From assembly GCA_019054805.1 (NCBI GenBank), contig JAHQIY010000008.1, forward strand, positions 2,713,501 through 2,777,500: a DNA stretch of 64,000 nt. The letters run 5' to 3'. Below, one piece after another: positions 24,421 through 35,561 of the stretch (within the stretch, counting starts at the first letter, position 1; each line of letters opens with the position of its first letter). The translations under genes were made by a program, and so were the position numbers. This stretch comes from Brachionus manjavacas (taxonomy: Eukaryota; Rotifera; Eurotatoria; Ploima; Brachionidae). The notes under the pieces are model-generated. The model did no database searches, was not told the origin of the DNA, and saw only the letters and a program-made list of their open reading frames with translations.

Positions 24421-25800
24421 TTTATATACATAATTTAAATGCGGTGCTAAAAATGCTAACTTGTTCGTGAATAATACGATTACAAGAACTGATTCATTTC
24501 AGTCAATTTATCTAAAATTAAATTTTTTTTTTATTTGATAAGATAAGAGTTAGCGAAATAAATAATTTAGAAACAAAATCATAATTTTGTTAGGGACAAA
24601 TGTAGAAAGCTTTTTTGTGATCATCTAACCCAATTTGTTCTCAATGCATATTCGGAAACATTAACACGTTTGTTGAAAACTTTTCATAAATCATAGATCG
24701 GAAAATTTTATTAAAATGATTTTTTTCCAAGCGAATAAAACTAAATTTGAAATTTAGGTTAAACAAGCTAAGTATTTGACAACGCACACACAAAATGAAT
24801 AATCAATCTATCTAGCATTAGGTCTAGTTAAAACTCACTCATTTATTTGAATCAAAGTAAGTTGTAGCCTCCGGCTTATCCATGTCCAATATTAATAAAT
24901 TGATTCTAATTCACTTTAAAAATAATTGAGAATTTTCACACGACCTGAGCATTTTATGAAACAAAAAACGACTATCATAAAATTCTTCCCAATATGGTAT
25001 CTTTTTTATGAATAAAAATATTTTAAAATTTGATTTTTTTTTAGAATTTTCAATTAAAATATCTTACCAATTTTTTTTTGTTTTTCATCAAAATAAAGCT
25101 GAAAAAGACATTAGCTACTCTTAAATTGACTTCTTTTTAGAATCATAAAATTTAAAAAATTTGACAATTTTATGTCTCCAAGACTAATTTTTTAATTTTT
25201 GTCAGCTCACTTTTTAAAACTATCGAATTCGATAATTTGGTCTATCTCTGATCAAGTTATTCGAATTGTGAGATTCTTCCATGTAAATAAATCTAGCATT
25301 TAAAAGAAACCTAATTTTTTTTATTTTTATGATATTGATTTTATAAAATGCTCAATTTAAAAAATTCAATATAATTTATATTTTTTATTAAATAAATACG
25401 TAAAGTGCGTAAAATTAAAAAAAAATTCTCTGATAATTTTTTTAAGACCAAAAATCAATTAATAGACAAAAGCTATACAAATGTTATTCCTTGTCTAAAT
25501 GACGTCAATATAAACTTTAATTTTTGTTTTCTTCTTGGGAAATATTTGGTTAAGAGAAAAAATTGAGTCTAACCTGACATATTCCTTTGTAACATTTATT
25601 TGTTCTTGCATTCGTTCCTAAAAAAGAACTTAAAAAATAGAATAACTTATTTTCACGTAAGATGCGTGAATTATATTGTCGTATCTTTTGTGAAAATAAG
25701 ATTATATTGATAGATCAATTATATTGACACTTCTCATGACTTGCTGAAGTTTTTATTTACATTATAAAATTCTTACATGTAATTTTGGACATAAAGTTAT
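24421..25800. promoter_or_regulatory. Upstream region of bark; no other gene seen
   Basis: The start codon of bark is at 24418-24420, so this 1.4-kb A/T-rich block contains its promoter and 5' UTR. I cannot point to a specific TATA or initiator with confidence in such A/T-rich DNA. No coding frame or repeat partner was recognised. Confidence 0.4.
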
Positions 25801-25855
25801 TATTTATTTATTTGTTTTCTGTACCGAGCTAGAGCTCCTTCAAGATAAGTTATAA
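25801..25855 (-). mobile_element. LINE family A 3' terminal fragment
   Basis: The minus strand carries the family 3' motif GAAGGAGCTCTAGCTCGGTA followed by an (AAAT)n-type tail. A minus-strand frame of 78 codons upstream (25865-26101) may be a corrupted part of the same insertion but shows no RT motif. Confidence 0.75.
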
Positions 25856-26284
25856 AATATAAAATCAAAATACAGTAAAAACCTTTAATTGATTATTATA
25901 TGCAGGACGTGCAAGGTTGCTGACACATCGAATAAAACTACAATTCAGAGATAATACTAAATTATGTAAAAGCTCAACCATAAGGAAATAAATATTATTA
26001 AAAAATATTTTGACAGTCAAATAAATTTCTTGACAGTAAATTAGTAATTTTGAAAACACAAGTAATATTGGCTCATTGATTAATTGATTTAAAATTTTCA
26101 TGTATAATTGCCCATTAAAACTAACATTCCCTTTTTATAAAATTAATAAAATAGCGTAAAACCTTTTGTAATCTATAGCTATTTCAATTTAACTTTTTTA
26201 ATTTTCATTCTTTTTTAATCCTTTTTTCTCTTTTTTATTATCTTATTTAACTTTTTTATAAATTTTTTTGTTTTTAATATTTTT

Positions 26285-26340
26285 ATTCTGAAGGGGTATT
26301 GGCTCGGTACAGATTTACAAATAAATAAATAAATCATTAC
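26285..26340 (+). mobile_element. LINE family A 3' terminal fragment
   Basis: CTGAAGGGGTATTGGCTCGG followed by TACAG and an ACAAATAAATAAATAAAT tail on the plus strand. Only the last 60 bp or so of the element is recognisable. Confidence 0.75.
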
Positions 26341-26434
26341 TTTCAATTTGTCTATTTTAATTGTCTTTTATATTAAATTTTAACTTATTTTACTTTTATC
26401 ATATTTTTTCTTTAAATTTTTATTTTATTCATTT

Positions 26435-26500
26435 TTTTTTAATCTGAAGGAGCTTTGGCTCGGCAAAGATAAAACAAATTTATAACATTAAATAATAAAT
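26435..26500 (+). mobile_element. LINE family A 3' terminal fragment
   Basis: A second plus-strand terminus 150 bp further on (CTGAAGGAGCTTTGGCTCGG), with a degraded tail. Two successive insertions or a local duplication could explain the pair. Confidence 0.7.
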
Positions 26501-26519
26501 AATAATAAAACTAAGAGTA

Positions 26520-27820
26520 AAAATTGTTCGCTATATTTTGATTTGGAACCATTGGACCCGTCTATTCCATCTCCTTGTTAGAGATTTTGAATCAGCTTTT
26601 TGTGCTCCTTTTTAACTTAACTAAACCTAGTTTAGTGAGATAACTAATCCATTAATCTCTTTTAGTACATCTTCCCCCGCTTTTATAAACCGAATGTTAG
26701 GGATCTGTCTGTCCCCTGTGACCACTGTCAGATCACAAATGACCCGAACTATCTTTAGACTACTATTTTATCCAGGTACTAACTGACATTGGTCAGATAG
26801 CTGCAACACTCACTTTAAACACACATCACTGTCTCTGATATGCACTTTTTTTAGTCTTCTGGAACTTTTAACCTCGTCGCTTCACTCAATGTCTTTGGGT
26901 CCTTCTGTGCTATCTCCTCTTTAGGACATCTAATGTAGCAGCTTTTTGTCCATTTCTAATCGAACTGTTGCTCCATCAGCTATTTATGCTCCTTATGGTT
27001 AAGTTGGTTAGAGTTTTTTAAAAAGCACAAGTCCCAAGCCAAAGACTCTTATTTTTTTTAATTTGAGACTTTTAAACAACTCTTAAGCTAGTCAAAAATT
27101 GGTCAATTTCTTTTAAACAGGCTGATGATTATTTAAAACTACTCTAGGCAAATTAATGATCCTTTTGCCATGTCAGATATTGAATGAGTAAGCGGCTATG
27201 CGAGCAATAGGCAAAAGAAACACATATCCAGTACACCTAACAAGAGAGGCTCTTAAAAGTGTCTTAATTAGATAGCCAGGCAAAAAGAAGAATTTAGGAG
27301 CACAACAAGAAAAAACCATCTAAATTTACATCTAAGTTCATTAAAACAAATGAGGTTTTAAAGTACTTACTTATTCAAACACTATTTAGCTGGTGGAACG
27401 ATCACTCAATGACATTTAAAATTTGATAAACTGTTAGAAAAGAGCAAAATTTGTTTGTAAGCTTAGAAATAGTTTTTTTAAAAAATTGGTTCAATTGAAC
27501 CCATCCGAGAGCTTTTAGGCTTCGGTTGAGTTAATTAAAAAAGTCCGATTTTCTAAGGTTTATTAACTGGTAGACTAGGCCTAATGAGGCCAAAGTTGAA
27601 TTAAATCTTAATTTTGTATTCGACCTCGTTTTGAATGTTGCTAGGGATTTTGTTTCCTCTTGAATCGCTTGAGGTCACACGCATATGCTAATCAATAATG
27701 AAAAAATCGATTGCTTCTTATCCTCTCTAAAAACCAACTTCCCTATGTGCAAATACCCAGTTCGGTCATTAGCTTCAGCTTCGAAGTAGGCCTTTAAAAT
27801 ATCGCTGTTGATCGAAAGTA
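26520..27820 (-). other. Decayed coding-like region of unknown origin
   Basis: G+C content rises noticeably here. The minus strand shows interrupted open segments, for example LEMDKK, VICDLTVVTGDRQIPNI and IKAGEDVLKEINGL near 26.6-27.0 kb, and GYLHIGKLVFRED near 27.7 kb. No family motif is clear, and stops and frame breaks are frequent. It is probably a dead mobile element, but I cannot say which class. Confidence 0.35.
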
Positions 27821-28415
27821 AAACTTTGAAATTAAGCTCTCTTTGCTTTTTTTTCTAAATTAATAAAGTATTTCAATAGGTCACATCTGAACAAAAATAG
27901 AAAATTTGTTTGACCGATTTGAGTTAAGTTTTAGAAAAAAAAGAGCGTTTTAATTTATTTAGAAACAATTTAGCTTGAGTGTAAGAAGAGAAATTCAGCT
28001 AGACTTAAATTCTACTATTTTAGGTGAGTGAATCGATTTTATTCTAAATATTTGTCCGTTAATTGAGAACTAAGATATCCAGCTAAAAATTACAAATACC
28101 TGACAAAAATAAATATTTTTGTTCTCCAACTTGAACAAATACTGATGAGTCAACTGATTTCCTGTTTGTTTTAAGCAGGAAGTTTTCTCTCAACAACAAA
28201 CATTTTCCTACATACATTCATATTCAAATTAATCTGTGTCATCTGTTCTAAAATAGTTTTCTTGATTTGAAAACTGGAGGTCACTTTCAAATAAAATAAA
28301 AATAATCCCATAATTTTTTTTCCATTGACATTTTTGCCCATCAAAATAAGCTCAAAATTTTGAACCAATTTTTTGTTTGTTTGCTTTCTCTAGAAAGGAT
28401 TTAAATTTTTTCTTT

Positions 28416-28525
28416 GTATTGAAAAAGTCCACACACGTGCAACCAAATTGGCGAGAGAAAGGCTTTAATTACTTGAACTAATGAATTTAGAAGAGAACAA
28501 TGAGAAGAATTTTGCGTTAATTTGC
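28416..28525 (+). mobile_element. Tiny LINE ORF2 relic
   Basis: The plus-strand frame gives IEKVHTRATKLARER, the short diagnostic stretch (normally IE-VQRRATKLV) that follows the RT domain in CR1/jockey-like LINEs. Stops follow at once. Neither end is recognisable. Confidence 0.55.
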
Positions 28526-28604
28526 GTAAATGCTAAAAGTGAAAAATTAAGAATTTTTAAAATTTTTTTACCTAAAAAAATGCTGAAAAAATAAAAAAGG
28601 AAAA

Positions 28605-29404
28605 ACCTGTTCGGTTACGGGTTTAGGTTTTTAGTACTTGTACCCGTACCTGTAATACACGTACTCGGATTTTTCAAACCAGATAAAGATTAAATTTTAA
28701 TTAATACACGTTTTCATGCGTGTTATAATGAGAATTTTAGTACTAGAAGTATAAATGCTGTGGGAGACTTGGGTCTCCAAGAAGTGGCGCACGTAGACGC
28801 CCCACTATAACAGTCAGCTATTTTTAGATAGCTTATTTTTACAAATTTTATGAATAAATTTTGTTTTTATATATTTTCTATTATCCTATTTTTAGAACAA
28901 TTTTAATCTTAATGAGAATTTTAAAAATTAATTTGAATAAAAAAATATCATACTTTTATTTTTGGAAGTTTTTTAATCATGAGGCTGTAATAATTTAAAA
29001 TAAAAAATACGCTTCAGTTTTTATGTGTCTAAATTAATATCTTAAATTTGATTTTGGTCTAAATTCAATGAAATCAATATTTACTCTTAACATTGTTCTA
29101 TCAATTAGGGTCTCCGGCAGCATATTCAGTGATCTCTTATCACAAGCTAGATCCTAAATGCTGAAAAATCTTTCTGTGAAAGCACTTGATGTTGGTATTG
29201 AAAAACTTTGGTTGCAATTTGGAAACTTGTAACTTGGCTCCAAAATGCTTGGGTTGAATTTTTTAAAATTCTCATTATAACACGTATGAAAACGAGTATT
29301 AATTAAAATTTAATCTTTATCTGGTTTGAAAAACCCGAGATTTACGTGTATTTCGGGTACGGGTAGATGTACTGGTAGAAACAGAAATCCGTACCCGAAC
29401 AGGT
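28605..29404. mobile_element. 800-bp foldback element with about 135-bp inverted repeats
   Basis: The left arm 28605-28740 and right arm 29264-29404 are inverted copies at roughly 85 per cent identity. Both ends begin ACCTGTTCGG, and the arms share the long word TTTTTCAAACCAGATAAAG. The 520-bp interior has no convincing transposase. It holds a G+C-rich structured patch at 28758-28818 with two perfect or near-perfect stems (GGAGAC/GTCTCC and GTGGCG/CGCCcCAC). No target duplication was resolved in the A-rich flanks. Confidence 0.8.
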
Positions 29405-29534
29405 CTTTTTTTTGGATCGGCTTGTATGTTCTGAATTAGGTATTCCTTTTTTTAACCTTGTTTTTGATCAAAATCAATGTCTTTAATTTATTAATCAACA
29501 ATGTTCAAGTTAATAACAAAATTTATAAAATAAT

Positions 29535-29890
29535 TTAAATATTTGTATTAGACCACTGCGTCTCATCCTTGTTGACAGTGTTGTTAGGTTCAATATTTTA
29601 AGCCTCTCCATATATTTCAAATCACCAAATTCATTAATGCGCTTCTCTGTACTCTCTCAAGTGTATCTATATTTTTCTTCAAGTATGGATTCCATAACGA
29701 GATAGCATATTCAAGATGGAGTCGAGCAAGACTAGAGCACATTTTTTTAATGCTACTGGTATCATGGTTATTGAAACAATTTTTTCTAGAACTCCTTTTG
29801 CTCTTGCCGATGTTGCACTTGTTTGTTTACACCATTTCATATCAATTTGCAGAGTTTCACATACTTTGCTATTAAGTAAAGCATTTCTGT
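29535..29890 (-). mobile_element. LINE ORF2 C-terminal relic (family C)
   Basis: Minus-strand translation gives DMKWCKQTSATSARAKG, then after a frameshift LARLHLEYAISLWNPYLKKN and IDTLERVQRS. After another break come YMERLKILNLTTL and SGLIQIFKLFYKF. This is the complete post-RT signature of a CR1/jockey-type ORF2, in order, with at least two frameshifts. It lacks the RT core. The plus-strand 76-codon frame here is a shadow. Confidence 0.8.
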
Positions 29891-30270
29891 TTAGTTGTAT
29901 AGTAAAATTTTATTCTTTTTTTCAAAAAAACTTAATCTTTATTTGAGAATTTAATAAAAATGAAAAAAAAGTGCAAAAAATTAAAACCATAAAATAAAAG
30001 TACAAAATAATTATAAGTTTGGATTACTTCTATACCTAGATTAAATTCTAGTTGTCTTTTTTAATTCAAATTTTTCTCGTAAGACTTAATTTTGCTCAAT
30101 ATCATTCTACTTTTGTAACACGTTGTTTGTTCTCTTTGATTTCTATTCTTTATTGGGACTCTTTTATTTTTCATTAAAAAATAAAAGATTTTTTTATTTA
30201 AAGATATTACAGCGTCTTTTGACATTGTGAATTTAAGTACAAAAAAACAAAATAAAAATAAAACGCCAAA

Positions 30271-30500
30271 ACCTTAATTCAGACTGACCAAAACATGCTC
30301 TGTAAATTGTAGCAAGTGATACATTCTCTGTACTACCGCTTACAGTTGGGTTGGATTTCTATTAATAATATAATATAAAATCTAAATCACAATGGACTGA
30401 ACTTCACTGATTTATTGCCGAATTTTGCTGAATCATTATATACGTGGTAAAGAGGATGTTACAATTTACAGAACATGTTTTGGTCTATTCGAATTAAAGC
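30271..30500. mobile_element. MITE with about 45-bp inverted repeats
   Basis: The word GACCAAAACATGCTCTGTAA near 30286 recurs inverted, with one change, near 30460-30485. The similarity extends outwards to a CTTTAATTC-like end on each side. The 140-bp centre is unrelated. There is no coding capacity and no clear target duplication. Confidence 0.75.
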
Positions 30501-30589
30501 TTTACTTTTCAAAGTTATTCGAAATAATTTTAAGATTTGAGTTTTGCTCTCTTTGATTTAAGCATACTTTTTAATTTTCTATTTTTTAA

Positions 30590-30630
30590 ACTATATCTAG
30601 CCATCGCTCCTTCTGATTATAACAGAAATT
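30590..30630 (-). mobile_element. LINE family A 3' terminal fragment (degraded)
   Basis: The minus strand reads AGAAGGAGCGATGGCTAGAT, a diverged form of the family A 3' motif, without a clean tail. Confidence 0.5.
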
Positions 30631-30692
30631 CGAAAAATAGCTCAAGTTAAAATAAAAGGATCAAAATAAAAAAAATTAAGGAGAATAATTTA

Positions 30693-30974
30693 CCGTATTT
30701 CCTCAAATAGAAGTAACCACAAATAGAAGAAACTTGCTTGTATTTCGGTCAAAAATTTTCCTTTATTTGAGTTATTTTTCTAGAGAATATATGTCTTGTT
30801 TAAAAGAAAATTTATGAATCATCTCTCATGTAAAACATGCATTTTTCTAGTTTTTAATAGAAGAAAAAAATAGCTATTAATTTCTTTTAAATGAGTCACA
30901 TTTTGGGAGTGAAAAATTTTCGAATAGAAGAAATCCTTTGATGACCGAACTTTCTTCTATTTGAGGAAATACGG
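30693..30974. mobile_element. Tc1/mariner-type MITE with TA target duplication
   Basis: Perfect terminal inverted repeats of about 21 bp (CCGTATTTCCTCAAATAGAA and its complement) are flanked by TA on both sides (30691-30692 and 30975-30976). The element is 282 bp long. AATAGAAG words repeat near both termini. There is no ORF, so it would have relied on a transposase in trans. Confidence 0.9.
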
Positions 30975-31084
30975 TAGAATTGAGCAAATTATTTAGAAAT
31001 ATGACATGACTTGTGCAAAAGGTTTAAATTATTGATCGGTTCGGAAAATCACAAAAGAAATGGTGATGATGATAACCCTCTTTA

Positions 31085-31152
31085 TTTAATAATAATAAAA
31101 TTAATAATAATATTAATAATAGTAATATTAATAATAATAATAATAATATTTA
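31085..31152. repeat. Degenerate (AAT)n / TTAATA simple repeat
   Basis: Imperfect AATAATATT-type tandem repeats, directly upstream of MITE copy C. Confidence 0.8.
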
Positions 31153-31212
31153 ATGATAATCTCGTTATCATTTCGCTCCGTTGCCAAGCTTTTATACAAT
31201 GTTCCAAAAAAC

Positions 31213-31566
31213 GGGGTTGTAAAGTTCATTTCAATTCGATCGTTTCAATTCAGAAAAACTTGAATAACTTTTTTACTAAAAGAGATAATTTAGTTGTAAA
31301 ATGCTTAATGGTTAAGCAACTTTGCTTAATCCAAAAATATATGTCTGCAAAAACTCTGCAATGAAATTGCACACTTGATTGGAATACTTTTTAATGGGGT
31401 GCAAAATGCAGAAAATTGCATAGTATTTTGCAGACTTATTTTACTGCATTAAGCAAATTTGCTTATAATTAAGCATTTCACAGAACTGAATTATCTCTTT
31501 TAGTAAAAAAGTTATTCAAGGTTTTCTGAATTGAAACGATCGAATTGAAATGAACTTCACAATCCC
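31213..31566. mobile_element. Foldback MITE, family M9, copy C, intact, 9-bp target duplication
   Basis: The best copy of the family: 354 bp, with both terminal inverted repeats present (GGGGTTGTAAAGTTCATTTC at the left, the matching inverted end at the right). It is flanked by perfect CCAAAAAAC duplications (31204-31212 and 31567-31575). The terminal repeats extend through ACTAAAAGAGATAATTTAGT, so nearly half of the element is self-complementary. Confidence 0.95.
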
Positions 31567-31995
31567 CCAAAAAACAAAAAAACACAAAAAAGAAATATAA
31601 ATTAAAATTATTATCTCATAAGTTGTACCTTAGAAAATAAAAAAAAAGTAGAAAAAAATATTTTATTGTTTTTTTTTTAATATACGAAAAAAGGAAAGAA
31701 AAGAACTGAAAAAAAAACGGAATATTATGCAATTATTAGAAGAAATGGCAATTACCAGGTGAATTTAAAGAAAAAAATTCTAAATTTTTCAATGATTCAT
31801 TCAAACTTTAATCTAAATTATAAGTGCCTTTCAAAGGTCAGAGAACAATTAACAGATTTGAAATTTCTCAATTGAAAACATAAAATAATTATACATCTGT
31901 TGAGATTAATCATTAAAAAAAAATGCGAACCCATCAATTTTGGACGAACTTTTACCTTTGAAAGAAATCAATAATAAAATGTTGACAGCTGCAAT

Positions 31996-32187
31996 TTATG
32001 ACAAAGCTGTGTAAAATTGAATTTTACAAGCCAATGTTACAAAATTTGAAGAACTCTTTTTTTTCTCAAAATAATTTAGGGGTTTAAAGTGACCCCAAGG
32101 CGATTTCGAATGAATAGCCTTCGTTTGAGCCAATTTCGATAGGATTAACATAATTAAAGATAAAAAAATTAGGAAAATTCTGGGCAA
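31996..32187 (-). CDS. Small putative secreted-peptide ORF
   Basis: 63 codons on the minus strand. The first 24 residues look like a signal peptide: MPRIF, a leucine/isoleucine-rich core, then SKLAQTKA before a possible cleavage. The rest is short, basic and serine-rich (IHSKSPWGHFKPLNYF, then EKKKSSSNF). A GTAACA donor after SSSNF, with an AATTGCAG acceptor 46 nt later, offers an alternative spliced ending of about 54 residues. G+C is higher than in the flanks. There is no homology I recognise, and a chance ORF is a real possibility. Confidence 0.3.
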   Translation of the reverse strand: MPRIFLIFLSLIMLILSKLAQTKAIHSKSPWGHFKPLNYFEKKKSSSNFVTLACKIQFYTALS

Positions 32188-32337
32188 TTTATTCTTTTTA
32201 ATTTAAACTTAATGATCGCATCACTAACAAAACAAAATCGAAAAATCATTTTTCACAATCTTCCCAACAAATATTATTTATTTAATTTAAGTTTTAGTCC
32301 CTTGTACAAATTAAAAATATAATATTAAATATCAAAA

Positions 32338-32432
32338 AGGAAATTTAAAAGACAATTAAACATCTATGATAGATATTATTATATATATTATAATATCTAT
32401 ATTTGTTATTATTTAATTGTCTTTTAAATTTT
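32338..32432. repeat. 95-bp palindrome
   Basis: AGACAATTAAACATCTATGA and neighbouring sequence is inverted at 32378-32432, giving a nearly perfect cruciform or hairpin with a TATATATTATAA centre. It is probably a small MITE or an A/T-rich replication-slippage palindrome. Confidence 0.75.
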
Positions 32433-32786
32433 CTGTAAAATGATTCTAAAATTAAGTAAAAAATTCAGTTTTGTTATATAAATAAAAATGAAGAAGATTT
32501 TTTAAAATACAAGATTTGATTAGATAAAATCAGAGTTTTTTAAAAGTCACAAGTCACAAGTCAGGGCTTTTTTTTTAAAAGTCCGAGTCAAAGACTTTTA
32601 TTTATTATTTTTTTTTAAAAAAAGTCCAAAAAACTTTTCAATTTTTTTGTTCAAATCCCAAAGTAAATTTTTCTTCAGTTTTAAAAATCAACCAAATAAA
32701 TTTTCCTGTTTTTCCATTTAAGTAAAGTAATTTTTCTAGGAAAATTATATTTAACGGAAGATCACGAAAATTTGCCCTTTCATCAT

Positions 32787-33010
32787 TTTTTATTGCTTAA
32801 CATGATAGTGAGATAGTTTTTGCATTCAGTGAATGTGAAGACTTTTTTGCTAAAATTGCAAGAAAAGTTGTGTTTCGCCTATCAAGTGTCCGTTTTCCAA
32901 TTATTTTCAATGAGCATCTTTTATAAAAAAATTAAAAATTATCTAGATTTTTTAATATTCAAATTTACACAAAAAATTAAAAAAATTTTTGAAAATTTGG
33001 ACTTTATTTT
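32787..33010. repeat. Interspersed repeat R1, copy 2
   Basis: Counterpart of 6823-7060 in the same orientation. It differs by scattered substitutions and an A-run expansion near the 3' end. The 71-codon ORF here is therefore repeat sequence and not a gene. It is preceded by a segment (32530-32640) of AAGTCACAAGTC and GTCAAAGACTTTTA words found also at 27020-27070 and 58740. Confidence 0.8.
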
Positions 33011-33619
33011 GGGACTTTTAAAAAAAACTGGATAAAAAAGTATTATTTTGAGTCAGTTAGTCCAGAATTGTTGCATTCAAAGCAACATATATACGCTTAA
33101 TTTTCTGTTGTTTAATGAATTCTCAATTTATTTATTTTGAGTTTGAATCAAAAATTATTAAAATCTATTAATAAAAATATTAAATTGATACTTAACAATT
33201 CAATTCAAAAAATTTTTTAACTGAATCTACTATTTAATAAAAGTGAAATAAAAAAAAATTGTGCGCACATTTAAAAAGCAATTTCATTTTAATATGAAAT
33301 AAAAAGAAGACTAAAAAATAATTAACCCTTTTGTTATTCTTTAAAGATGTAAAATTACATCAATTGTAGACTGTAAAGTATACGTTATTTAAAAAAAAAC
33401 TGATCAAAAAAGACCCACGGCCAAAAAAGAGTAACTTTTCGGACAAAAATTTTATCTCAATCAATTTTGATAATTTCATTAAAATTTTTTCAAAACCTGA
33501 AATTTTTTAAACAAAATAATAAAATAAACTGAAAAAATGGAAATTTTTGTAATAAAATTAATTTTTCAGTAAATTACCCTATTTTTGAATAAAATTAATT
33601 TTTTAATATTTTCGATTTA

Positions 33620-33960
33620 TTTGATAATTTCATGACATACCATCTCAATTAGGTTCAAATCCAGTGATCCAGGTGGTAATCCGGTGATAGACTTCCATTA
33701 TCAATATTTTAAATATTTTTTTAATTTGATGAATCATCTCTCGATAGCAATTTCAAACAATTTGCCAAAAAATTTTGGAACTGGGAATTATTTGAACAAG
33801 AAAATAGTCATTCCTTCATTTCTAAAGGCAGAGACGATATTTAAATTGATCTTAAAGCTATTCATTGCAATTTAAAATGTGCAGTTATTTGTTGGCAAAA
33901 TACCTTCATGAGTCCAATGATTTCGTGAACAAATCCAAGCGTGATAATTTAAAAAAAACA
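33620..33960 (-). pseudogene. Tc1/mariner transposase relic
   Basis: Minus-strand translation near 33626-33690 gives GLPPGSLDLNLIEMVCHEII. This corresponds to the third catalytic aspartate motif of Tc1/mariner transposases (PPQSPDLNPIE-VW), here with the aspartate kept and the first and second prolines replaced. Upstream sequence to about 33960 has multiple stops in every frame, so only this block is diagnostic. The element was a cut-and-paste transposon and is dead. Confidence 0.6.
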
Positions 33961-34531
33961 GTGGTTGCATTGATTAAAGATTGAAATTAAATATTTTAAA
34001 ATATTTACCAAAATTGTTTTAAATTTAACACTTTTTTTAAGTAAATTTTTTATTTATTTCAAAAATTCATTATGTTAAAAAATTTTACGGGTATTTTAAA
34101 AAATGATCTTATTTTTATCCTTTAGCTAGCTTCTTGTTAGAATTCTCGTTTTATTTTTGGAAAATTTATTAAATAGTTTTTTGAATGATTTATTAGTTAG
34201 TTTCTGATTTGAAAAAGGTGATTTCTAACTCAATGCTTTTCTTTGCTAATACTAAATAAAGATTGAGTTAACTCTTTCGTCAACTGTTGGCATTTTTAGT
34301 ACTGTTTGAATTCTTTCAATTGAAATTTTTAAAGCAAATCTTTTGATAATTTTTAGTATTCCATTTGGAATTTTTTAAGTTCTGAGCTTTTCCTTTCCTA
34401 GCCGCAGTTAAAAATGGGAAAATAATTTAGTCAACTGAGATTTTTTTCATTAATAGTTTAATAATACATTTATGTAAAAAAGTTAGTTCCATAAACAGAA
34501 ATGTTTGGCCTAAGCATATTCTCTTTTTGAA

Positions 34532-34728
34532 GCCCGTATAGCCGAATGGTTTGCGTGTTAGCCATGCAAGCAGAGAGTTCCTCAAAATGAAAAAAATCTT
34601 CAAAATATCTCTGCAATAAGGGGCGAATGTTTAAACCTCTTTCATCATAAAAACAGGGGCACCAGTTTCGACTGGGTAAAAATTGCAGTGTAGATGATCA
34701 ACTCGGTGCAGGAGCCTCTGTGTCAGAA
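34532..34728 (+). mobile_element. tRNA-derived SINE, copy 2 (B-box deleted)
   Basis: Begins GCCCGTATAGCCGAATGGTT like copy 1 and shares the whole body (TCTTCAAAATATCTCTGCA, GGGGCGAATGTTTAAACC, CAGTTTCGACTGGG, GCCTCTGTGTCAG). A gap of about 16 bp removes the region that holds the B box in copy 1. This copy could not be transcribed from an internal type 2 promoter. Confidence 0.85.
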
Positions 34729-35560
34729 AGTCCAAAGCTTCAAAAGAATTTTGATATTTACTTTAGCCATCGATCATGTCATTCAACATTCTAATCTTTT
34801 TTTCTTGAAATTTAAAAAAAATGCATTTAGGAAAAAAGAATCCTTGGATTTCCTTAATGATCGTTAAATAAGTTTCTTAGTATTGTTTTAAAAACTAAAT
34901 TTTTACTGGTTGCAATATAAAAATAAAATGTTTAAAAATTTATTTTTATATATTTTTAAAATAATCTTGGAGCAAGACTCTAGGTCAGTTTCGAGCGGCA
35001 AAGATCCCTCTTTTCAGCCCTCATGTGCGAAAATTTTTAATTAAATTTAAATGTAAAAAAGTTAAATAAATATAAGTAAATAAAATAAAAATAGATTTTT
35101 ATAGGTCTAAAAAGAGTTTTATTATATGATACAAGGTTGTTCTTTTTCTTTATAAATAAAGATATTAATTCCAAATCAGTCTTTGAAAATTATTAGCTAT
35201 GATTAGAAGAAAACTCAGTATATGCTCTACAGGACAAGATAATGGTCGGTTAACAAATTCGAATATTTTAGAGATTGAATTTTTAAGCATACTTTTCAAA
35301 TTTAATATTATTCAAATATTATATTCGAATTTACTAATTTTTTTTAATTTTTTTATTGATTTCCTTTTTTTTAATAATCTTATGACTCTGATGACCTTTT
35401 ATCATAATTAAAACAAATTAGTAATAAATTTTTAAATCAACCTGTTCCATTAGTTGGCAGACTAGTGAACCATCACCGAACAAGATTCAAATAAAAATTT
35501 ATGGTAAATCGTAACTCATTTGTGCAAAAGCCATCTTATAATTTTTACTTTCTTTTTACA
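34729..35560. other. Intergenic stretch without recognisable gene
   Basis: No coding frame I can support. The 70-codon plus-strand frame at 35199 is dominated by Leu/Ile/Phe/Asn codons, as expected from A/T-rich DNA. Confidence 0.45.
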
Positions 35561-35561
35561 G

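Noticed and set aside
25865-26101. 78-codon minus-strand ORF next to a LINE tail
   Set aside because: No RT, endonuclease or other motif; it could be LINE sequence but cannot be supported.
29101-29260. Possible LINE C-terminus on the minus strand inside the foldback element
   Set aside because: A faint resemblance (SLNMLPETLI) to the WN-LP-xx-V end of ORF2, but stops and lack of neighbouring motifs make it unsupportable.
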